A stretch of 8,982 nucleotides of DNA, from positions 1 to 8,982 of the forward strand of contig JAGWVO010000134.1 in assembly GCA_018970845.1 (NCBI GenBank), in the 5' to 3' direction. Under the pieces are notes generated by a model. The model did not search any database and was not told the DNA's origin. It saw only the letters and a program-made list of their open reading frames with translations. Both the position numbers and the translations under genes were made by a program. Source of the stretch: Planctomycetota bacterium. Its GTDB lineage: Bacteria; Planctomycetota; Planctomycetia; Gemmatales; Gemmataceae. Numbering within the stretch: position 1 is the first letter of the stretch; every line of letters starts with the position of its first letter. Of the stretch, positions 1 through 6,100 are shown in pieces.

Positions 1-547
1 CATTAGTGGTGAAATAATATGTTGATGGAGGATTTGCCCATAGACCTCCAGATGGATAATGTTTACCTTGAGTCCCGAAGATCCTAGCTTGGGCCATGTT
101 TTTGGCAGAATTGTGATCAGGTGCCGAGGGGCAAACAAAGGTCTTGATCGAGTTAGCGTTCGCGAAGGGTGTGCCGGCGGGAGGAGTCGAACCATAGGCG
201 GGCAGAACCGGCAGCAGGTTCGAACCCCACCAACTAGCCCCGGCGGTGGTGAAAGTTGGTTCCCAGATGCGATAGGCGGCCTCCTGCTCGAGGAACGGGA
301 GTAATAAAACCAAAACAGAAACACCGCGGTTGGTCATGCTGGGCGGTAAATGCTGCCGGCTGTTCTCATAATTGTGAACGGCCAAGCCAATCTGCTTCAT
401 ATTATTCGTGCAGGTCATTCTGTTGGCGGCTTCCCGCACCTTTTGCACCGCCGGAACCAGAAGGCCTATAAGAACGGCGATAATGGCAATAACAACCAGC
501 AGTTCAATGAGAGTGAAAGCTCCCCTACGAACATGGCTGACGCTCAT
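1..547 (-). CDS. DUF1559 pseudopilin-like protein, C-terminus beyond the window edge
   Basis: The reading frame stays open from the ATG at 547 down to the window edge, giving 182 residues with no stop, so the gene is partial. The N-terminus MSVSHVRRGA-FTLIE is a type IV prepilin leader: cleavage is expected after Ala10, with Phe11 as mature residue +1 and Glu15 as +5. A hydrophobic helix (about residues 11-33) and the segment VQKVREAANRM follow, which is the hallmark start of planctomycete DUF1559 proteins. Further family marks are a CxNNxKQ stretch, HLPPS, LPFLEQE and FVCPSAPD. The C-terminal H-x9-DG motif would lie outside the window. Such proteins are expected in the inner membrane or a pseudopilus-like assembly; their exact role is unknown. 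An in-frame ATG at 562 would add five residues, but the GGAG at 557-560 favours 547. The gene uses rare AT-rich codons (ATA, TTA) more than its neighbours do. Confidence 0.88.
   Translation of the reverse strand, partial: MSVSHVRRGAFTLIELLVVIAIIAVLIGLLVPAVQKVREAANRMTCTNNMKQIGLAVHNYENSRQHLPPSMTNRGVSVLVLLLPFLEQEAAYRIWEPTFTTAGASWWGSNLLPVLPAYGSTPPAGTPFANANSIKTFVCPSAPDHNSAKNMAQARIFGTQGKHYPSGGLWANPPSTYYFTTN
421..520. repeat. Diverged direct repeat of 1621-1720 (paralogous DUF1559 5' ends)
   Basis: Aligned by eye without gaps, 421-520 and 1621-1720 match at 78 of 100 positions, offset by exactly 1200 bases. Both encode the prepilin helix and the VQKVREAANRM segment of the two DUF1559 genes, in the same orientation. 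The similarity is explained by paralogy and protein constraint rather than by a mobile or regulatory repeat. It is still long enough to be a possible site of recombination between the two genes. Confidence 0.7.
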
Positions 548-556
548 GGCGTGGTA

Positions 557-560
557 CTCC
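557..560 (-). promoter_or_regulatory. Ribosome binding site deciding the start of the partial DUF1559 gene
   Basis: On the minus strand GGAG lies nine bases before the ATG at 547. The competing in-frame ATG at 562 overlaps this motif and has no comparable purine run at the right distance, so the site favours the shorter protein. Confidence 0.6.
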
Positions 561-610
561 ATATAAATAAATGACAAAACAACAAGGATTTGGGGAGGGA
601 GCAAAAATCC

Positions 611-642
611 TTATCAAAAATTCATAATTCCAATTTTGTCAA
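611..642 (-). promoter_or_regulatory. Weak sigma-70-like promoter candidate for the partial DUF1559 gene
   Basis: On the minus strand a perfect TTGACA (642-637) is followed 20 bases later by TGATAA (616-611). The -35 hexamer is ideal, but the spacing is about three bases longer than the usual 17 and the -10 match is partial. If used, the leader before the ATG at 547 would be about 55-60 bases. Confidence 0.3.
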
Positions 643-781
643 AAATCAAGTTTTTACAAAGATTTTCAAATTATTTCACAAAGCATTGCCAAGTCAGACT
701 TAACACTTGATCAAGCACCCATAGCCGGCCGCTCAAATCCGTTCAATTCAGATGCTGGCAGTAAAGGTTTTGGTCAAAAAA

Positions 782-1738
782 TCAATCGGGCATCCATGAT
801 GAGCCATCGGCCATTCCCATGACAGCCTGCAATTGAGCCGGGGTGACTCCGGCCTTGAGCGTCCGCACGGAACCATCCACGAAAGCGAATCCCACGGCGC
901 CGGAGTGACGGCTTGAAAACATGTTCCAGGCCCCCGTCTGGTCGATGCCCAAGGGAGTGCCCACCCAGCCAACCCCCATCCACGACGCCGACCTGGAGCT
1001 TCCAGCCGTTGAAACAAGGCTGTCAAACAGGATTTCACCAAACATGGCCGTTTGGGATGTCCCGTCAATAATGTCCGAAAGCCGCGTCATCGATTGACTG
1101 AAAAAGACTCCCGCGGATGAATCGGTGTTGGCCCCTATCCCGCCCCCGGCAATTCCACCCACGCCCGTGTAGTTGGTCCTTCCCAGCGGATTTCCCGTTG
1201 GGGGTGTGGAAAAGATGGCCGTCACCAGCGCCTGGGGAGTTCCAGGAAGAGCCACGGGCAGCTTGAGCGCATAATCGTACATGAAAACACGGTCGTTTCT
1301 TGACCTTGCCGTGTCTGATGGGCACAGGAACACGGTCGGCTGTGCCTGTGCCGCCGTGCTGATCGCCGGCACGGATGACCACATCGGCCCCGTGGCGCCA
1401 ATGATGGGTTGCAAGTTCATCGACTTGAACAGCGACTCCTGCTCCAAGCCGGGCAGAAGCAGCGCGAGGCTGCTGACATAGGGAAAGTTCAGGAATCCCG
1501 GGGCAAGGTAACTGTCTGACGGTTTGGCGCCGAGACATCCGGGGGGGAGCCTGCCATGGGAAGACTCGTAGGAATGAGCCGCCAACCCCAGTTGCTTGAG
1601 ATTGTTGTGGCATGACATCCGGTTGGCCGCTTCCCTCACCTTTTGCACGGCCGGCACCAGCAATGCGATCAGGATGCCGATGATGGCGATGACCACGAGC
1701 AACTCAATGAGGGTGAAAGCGAACCGTTTGCCTTTCAT
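782..1738 (-). CDS. DUF1559 pseudopilin-like protein, complete
   Basis: This is a 318-residue protein, typical in length for the family. It starts with MKGKRFA-FTLIE: prepilin-peptidase cleavage is expected after Ala7, with Glu12 as +5. The hydrophobic helix covers about residues 8-30, followed by VQKVREAANRM, CHNNLKQLGLA, a RLPPG turn, a LLPGLEQE segment and FLCPSD. The C-terminal part carries RHSGAVGFAFVDGSV, in which His278 and Asp288-Gly289 form the H-x9-DG processing-associated motif. An upstream frame stays open to 1852, but the ATG at 1738 puts the leader in its usual place and has GGGAG nine bases before it. The product should sit in the inner membrane with a periplasmic globular domain. 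The gene lies 104 bases downstream of the radical SAM gene on the same strand, so co-transcription is possible. The specific role of DUF1559 proteins is not established; large paralogous sets are common in planctomycetes. Confidence 0.93.
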   Translation of the reverse strand: MKGKRFAFTLIELLVVIAIIGILIALLVPAVQKVREAANRMSCHNNLKQLGLAAHSYESSHGRLPPGCLGAKPSDSYLAPGFLNFPYVSSLALLLPGLEQESLFKSMNLQPIIGATGPMWSSVPAISTAAQAQPTVFLCPSDTARSRNDRVFMYDYALKLPVALPGTPQALVTAIFSTPPTGNPLGRTNYTGVGGIAGGGIGANTDSSAGVFFSQSMTRLSDIIDGTSQTAMFGEILFDSLVSTAGSSRSASWMGVGWVGTPLGIDQTGAWNMFSSRHSGAVGFAFVDGSVRTLKAGVTPAQLQAVMGMADGSSWMPD

Positions 1739-1747
1739 CAGCGCGCT

Positions 1748-1752
1748 CTCCC
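1748..1752 (-). promoter_or_regulatory. Ribosome binding site for the complete DUF1559 gene
   Basis: GGGAG on the minus strand ends nine bases before the ATG at 1738. It supports that start over the in-frame upstream ATGs at 1852 and 1828. Its first bases lie in the 3' arm of a possible small hairpin (CCCGA at 1766-1762 with TCGGG at 1754-1750). Confidence 0.6.
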
Positions 1753-1842
1753 GAAAAGCCGTCGGGCGACTCCACGATGCGGGAACATGATTCAGACGCA
1801 AACCAACAGGCAAAATTCCCAATAACATCCGGGGCCGAATCT

Positions 1843-2931
1843 TTATTTCCACGCCCCAACCTTGCCTCCGTGGCCGGCGGCTCCTTCAACAAGTCCCCTT
1901 GTCAGGGAATACCAGCAAAAAAAGCAATGATTGCTGGTTTTGCCCGGCAGGGCGCCCGGATGATCCCGTTCCACTTGTTCACGGATCGACGAGAGTCCGT
2001 GACGGAAGATACGGCCCACAACGGGATGCCGGCGCGCCCTACGGATAATGGTGGCGACTGTGTCGTGATGGATGTTGCCGATGGTCAGTTGGTCGAGGTC
2101 GGACGCGAAGCCGCAGCAAGGCTTCACCTCTCCCTTGGGAGTCACGATGAAAGCCTGTCCCGGACCTTCGCAATAATCTTCCGCAAACCAGCAACCATCC
2201 CAGGCGCCCGTCAGCTTTTCAGCCCGTTCCACCGGAGCCAAATGGTTCCAATTCACGGTGATGGTGAAGTCGGGGCCGACCATGAGCCTTCGGCCCAATA
2301 GTGACGACCATTCGATGACCAAGCCCAGTTCGTCGGCGAGTCGGGACGCGGATTCCAAGCCTTCCTCAGGCGCCCTGCTGGCGTAGGAAACCGAAATGAT
2401 CGAATCCCGACGGAAAACCTTGCGCGCCGCCCGGCAGAATTCAGCCGCTTTTGCCGTCTGCCTGCCATGGAATTTGTCCAGGCTGAGTCCCAATTTGCCT
2501 GTGAATCCCGTTTCCGCCAGTGGTCCAAGAATGCTTTCAAGGTGGCTTGGACCATCGTGCCAGACCCCGTTCGACATGATCGTGTCGAACCTCCATCCAA
2601 GCGAGGCGGCCCTGGCAACCATCGCCTGAACGAATTCCGGGTAAAGAAACGGTTCGCCTCCCGTCAATCCGAGCATCCTGATGCCATGTTCATGGGCATC
2701 CTCCAGAAACCTCATGGCGACAGGTATCGGCAAGCGGTCAGGCCACTCAATCGGAACACAGCAATGCGCGCATGAAAGATTGCATTGGTAAGAGCCTGAG
2801 AAGGAGAGGTAGTTGGGGCGAAAGGTTCTGGTTTTCCTGCCCGCCGTTGCGCGCGAGGTTCCCCGGTCAACAGGCCCATGGTGCCCGCCGCCGGCATTGA
2901 CAACTTCAAGAGGAATGCTGGGTCTCTTCAC
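1843..2931 (-). CDS. Radical SAM protein with C-terminal SPASM/twitch-like cysteines
   Basis: With a GTG start at 2931 the protein has 362 residues. Cys50, Cys54 and Cys57 form the CxxxCxxC site that binds the 4Fe-4S cluster used to cleave S-adenosylmethionine. LTGGEP (residues 89-94) is the SAM-binding GGEP motif, and a SLDKFH segment at 150-155 lies in the expected barrel. The C-terminal third has more cysteines (247, 254, 272, 273, 336, 339) around FIVTPKGEVKPCCGF, which resembles a SPASM or twitch domain binding an auxiliary cluster, although the spacing is not canonical. SPASM proteins often modify peptides or assist protein maturation, but the substrate here is unknown. The enzyme should be cytoplasmic. 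The start is uncertain: the frame stays open to 3201, across the divergent spacer and the start of the propeller gene. Residues encoded beyond 2931 do not look like part of the enzyme, and no strong ribosome site marks any start. GTG at 3009 is an alternative. The next gene downstream is the DUF1559 gene at 782-1738. Confidence 0.85.
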   Translation of the reverse strand: MKRPSIPLEVVNAGGGHHGPVDRGTSRATAGRKTRTFRPNYLSFSGSYQCNLSCAHCCVPIEWPDRLPIPVAMRFLEDAHEHGIRMLGLTGGEPFLYPEFVQAMVARAASLGWRFDTIMSNGVWHDGPSHLESILGPLAETGFTGKLGLSLDKFHGRQTAKAAEFCRAARKVFRRDSIISVSYASRAPEEGLESASRLADELGLVIEWSSLLGRRLMVGPDFTITVNWNHLAPVERAEKLTGAWDGCWFAEDYCEGPGQAFIVTPKGEVKPCCGFASDLDQLTIGNIHHDTVATIIRRARRHPVVGRIFRHGLSSIREQVERDHPGALPGKTSNHCFFCWYSLTRGLVEGAAGHGGKVGAWK

Positions 2932-3028
2932 GAATCCCCCGGCGCCGGACGCGCGGTGAGACAATTCGAGCCGATGATTCGTCCTAACATTAAACAGGAA
3001 GGAAATCACGGTGTCGCCACGTTCCAGC

Positions 3029-3057
3029 TTGCTGACGGAAAACAGGGGTGGCACAAT
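3029..3057 (+). promoter_or_regulatory. Weak sigma-70-like promoter candidate for the propeller gene
   Basis: TTGCTG (3029-3034) and CACAAT (3052-3057) are separated by 17 bases. Three and four positions respectively match the consensus hexamers, so the call rests mainly on spacing and location. It would give a leader of roughly 60 bases before the ATG at 3125. Confidence 0.22.
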
Positions 3058-3110
3058 GCCTATGTTCTCGAAATCCTCACATGGAGTCCCAGTGGCCCAT
3101 GCCGCATCAG

Positions 3111-3115
3111 GGAGG
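3111..3115 (+). promoter_or_regulatory. Ribosome binding site deciding the start of the propeller gene
   Basis: GGAGG is followed by a nine-base spacer and the ATG at 3125. It is the best such site near any candidate start of this gene (3011, 3056, 3062 or 3125), and the start it selects puts a clean signal peptide at the N-terminus. Confidence 0.72.
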
Positions 3116-3124
3116 ATCACGGGC

Positions 3125-6100
3125 ATGGCTGTGAAATCGGGTCTCGCAACCATCATCCGTTTTCGATGGATCGCCTTGGCAATGGCCATCATCGCCCTCA
3201 TGGCTGGCCTGGCGGCACATGCCCAAGTCCAAATTCAGATCAAGCCGGGGCTGGTTCAACCCGTGCCTTTCCCGATGCCGATTCCCGGCGTCCCACGAGA
3301 TACCTCCGGGGAGCCCGTCGTGGAACTCCCGCGCGACCCCGACACCACCCGCAGGCTGGAAGCCGCCCTCGATTACATCAAGACCAAGGAATGGGCCCAG
3401 GCCACGACGATCCTCCAATCGCTCATTGACACGCGGGAGGATGTGTTCATCAGGATTTCACCAGAACTGAAAAAGTTGCTTTCGGAGGCTGTTCCCGGGC
3501 TCAAGTTGGGCAGCCCCGACCTGAGTGTGAGGTCTCTGGCCAACGCGTTGGTCGCGCGTCTTCCCAAGGAAGCCTTGGATCTGTACCAAACCGCCCAGGA
3601 ACCGAAGGCCCGGGGCATGCTCAAGGAAGCCCGCGAAAACGGCAATCTCGAACTGTTGGCCAAGATCATGCGGAGTTTCCTTCACACCCCCGCGGGACGG
3701 GAAGCGGCAATTTCATTGGGCACCTATTATCTGGACCGAGGCAACGACCTGGCCGCCAGCCTGTGCTTCGACAAACTTCTCCAAGCCGACCCGGATGACA
3801 ATGCCGGCCTCACAGGCTCCACGCTTCTCAAGGCCGCCGTCGCCATGCGCCGCGCCGGAGACTCCGGTGGCGAGCAGGTGGCTTGGCAAAGGCTTTCGCG
3901 TCGCGGTGGCCAAAAAATCGCCTTGATCGGCGAGGGCCGAACCGCGGATGACTGGAAGGCAGCCCTGGCCAAGTCATCCCCTCCCCGGGATTCGGGAGTT
4001 CAGGACTGGACCCTTGTCGGCGGTGATTCCCGTCGTTCAGCCCAGTCGTTAGGCGGCACGCCCTTCCTGGAACCTCGCTGGCCCGCCGAAGCCACCATGC
4101 TTGAGCGCCGTTTCGTTCCAGTCCAGCACCGGGAATCAATCACGCTGCCGGGCGAACTGGTCAACGACACCAAGAAGTTTCTTGAGGATGGAGAAAACTA
4201 TCTGGTCAAGGAACGGCAGGCCGCGCCCATTCCCGCCAACCAACCCTTGGCCCTGACGATCGGTGATGAGAACTCCCGCACCCCGATGATGATTTACAGG
4301 AGCCATGGCGGCATTCTGGCAAGGCATCTCAAAACGGGGGCTGTTCTGTGGGCCAATCCGATTGAGTGGACAATCGACCGGATGGGCTTGGGTGGATTAT
4401 TAAGCAAGGGTGCCCAGAAAACCGTGGTGCAGCAATGGCTGACCCAATATGTCCAAAGCCGCCAGAACCCTGAGGTGATGTTCTCCAATTCCGTGGTCGG
4501 AACGCTTTCCAGCGACTCCAAGCGCGTCTTCACGGTGGTAGACCTGGAGATTCCGCCGCCGGGGATGCAGGGAATGGGAAACCCGTTTGATGGAAGCATG
4601 GGCAACAACGGTTTTGGCCCCGACATATCCGACGCCCTGCTTTACAACAGGACCGAGGCTTACAGCCTCGCCTCCGGCAAGCTTCTTTGGGTTGCCGGAG
4701 GAAGAGGGCCGGCCGCGGGCGAGCTTGCCGATTCCCACTTCCTTGGCCCCCCGCTGCCAGTCGGTGACAGGCTTTACCAACTGAATGAGAAGCAGCAGGA
4801 ACTAAGGCTGGCGGTACTCGACCCGGCATCCGGTTCACTGGTCGGCTTGCAACGCCTCTGCACCACGCGCACCCGCCTTCAGGCCGACCCGGCGCGCAAG
4901 ATCCAGGCGGCCCACCTCGCCTATGCCGATGGGATCCTTGTCTGCCCGACGAACGCGGGGGTTGTTTTGGGCATCGAGTTGCTTGGAAACAGCTTTGTGT
5001 GGGCCTATCCGTATGCCGCCTCCCCCGAGCCTTCCGCCGACCCGTCCGGCCAGGCCATGATGCCGCTTCCCAACGGCAGGGTGATCATCAGGGGCGGGCG
5101 CATGATAGGCATGAACCAGCGTCCCCTGGCGCTTGGCGGCTGGAAGGTCACTCCTCCCGTTGTTTCAGGTGGCAAGGTTGTTTTTGCCGCGCCGGACGCC
5201 GACGCGATCCATTGTGTGAGCCTTCGCGATGGCAGCCGCCTTTGGAGCCACAAGCGGCAGGATGACGACCTCTATCTCGGTGGTGTCGTGGCCGGAAAGG
5301 CCATCATTGTTGGAAGGAAAGCCGTCAGGGCGTTGGAACTCGACGGGGCCGGCAAGGTGGCCTGGACACTTTCCACCGGCCTGCCTTCCGGCTTCGGAAC
5401 GGCAAGCGACAACCAGTATTTCCTGCCGCTGCGGGAGGCTGGTTCCGCGAAGGAACCCGAAGTCTGCGTGATCGATGTGGCCAAGGGAGAAATTTCCGCC
5501 CACACGCGTTCTCGCAAAAAGTCACTACCGGGCAACCTGGTTTTCCATGACGGGGACATGGTCTCGCAAACCTCCACCTCGATCGCGGTCTACCCCCAGC
5601 TTTCAGCCAAGCTCGCCCAGATCGACGACCTGATCCGCAAGAATCCCGCCGACCCCGTGGGTCTGACGGAGAGGGGTGAACTTCGGCTGGACAAGGGCGA
5701 CTGGATGGGGGCCGTGCTGGACTTGGCCACGGCCCTGCGGAACAAGCCTCCAAGCGAGATCCTTGAGCGAACCCGTGAGAAGTTCTTCGAGTCGATGTGC
5801 GAGTTGGCCCGGCGCGACTTCACCCGGGCCGAGGAATATCTCGAGGAATTCAAGTCGGCCTGCGAGGTGTCTCCAGCGCCAATGGCCACCGAGACGCAGG
5901 CCGCCGATGCCAGGAAGGAAACCCGAAGGCGCAAGGCCGCCTTCATGGGCCTGCTGGCGGCTGGCAGGGAATCCCAAGGCAGGCTCGCCGAGGCGTTTGA
6001 CGCCTATGTCGATGTCGCCGCCACCTTGGGCGGATCCGAACTGCTGCCCGTCCTCGAGGAACCCTCGCTGATGGCCGCCAGCGACACTTGGGCCCAAGGC

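Larger units (their letters stand above)
548..781. other. AT-rich intergenic spacer between the two DUF1559 genes
   Basis: No credible gene lies here. The part nearest the partial DUF1559 gene is strikingly AT-rich: 13 of the 60 bases in 601-660 are G or C. The octamer GATTTTTG occurs twice on the minus strand (647-640 and 609-602), and tcaaaaa occurs on the plus strand at 614-620, 639-645 and 774-780. The layout fits a promoter or regulator region for the minus-strand gene that starts at 547. I found no hairpin followed by a T-run that would end transcription of the gene that stops at 782. Confidence 0.6.
2932..3124. promoter_or_regulatory. Divergent spacer between the radical SAM and propeller genes
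   Basis: The two transcription units point away from this stretch of about 190 bases, so it should contain both promoters. The middle (about 2980-3080) is less GC-rich than the flanking genes, which fits non-coding control DNA. Open frames cross it on both strands: the radical SAM frame extends to 3201, and the propeller frame is open back to an ATG at 3011. These extensions have no clear ribosome sites and no recognisable protein features. No strong palindrome or operator was seen. Confidence 0.5.

Noticed and set aside
256..574. Short plus-strand frames at the left edge
   Set aside because: They lie antisense to the partial DUF1559 gene, which has an unmistakable prepilin start and an uninterrupted frame.
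700..781. Intrinsic terminator after the complete DUF1559 gene
   Set aside because: The GC-rich gccggccgc at 724-732 is not followed on the minus strand by a T-run, and no stable stem was found.
1704..1892. Small 62-residue minus-strand frame between the radical SAM and DUF1559 genes, considered as a precursor peptide for the enzyme
   Set aside because: It starts with TTG, overlaps the ends of both flanking genes, has no well-placed ribosome site, and shows no leader/core pattern. It is most likely a shadow frame.
1777..2301. 174-residue plus-strand frame opposite the radical SAM gene
   Set aside because: It is antisense to a strongly supported enzyme, has no recognisable domain, and is the kind of long open frame that GC-rich DNA yields by chance.
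3050..3068. Sigma-54-like TGGCAC element upstream of the propeller gene
   Set aside because: TGGCAC is present at 3049-3054, but the matching TTGC element at the required distance is missing.
3011..3124. Earlier start of the propeller gene at 3011
   Set aside because: It would place about 38 unstructured residues before an otherwise clean signal peptide, and it lacks the GGAGG spacing seen before 3125.
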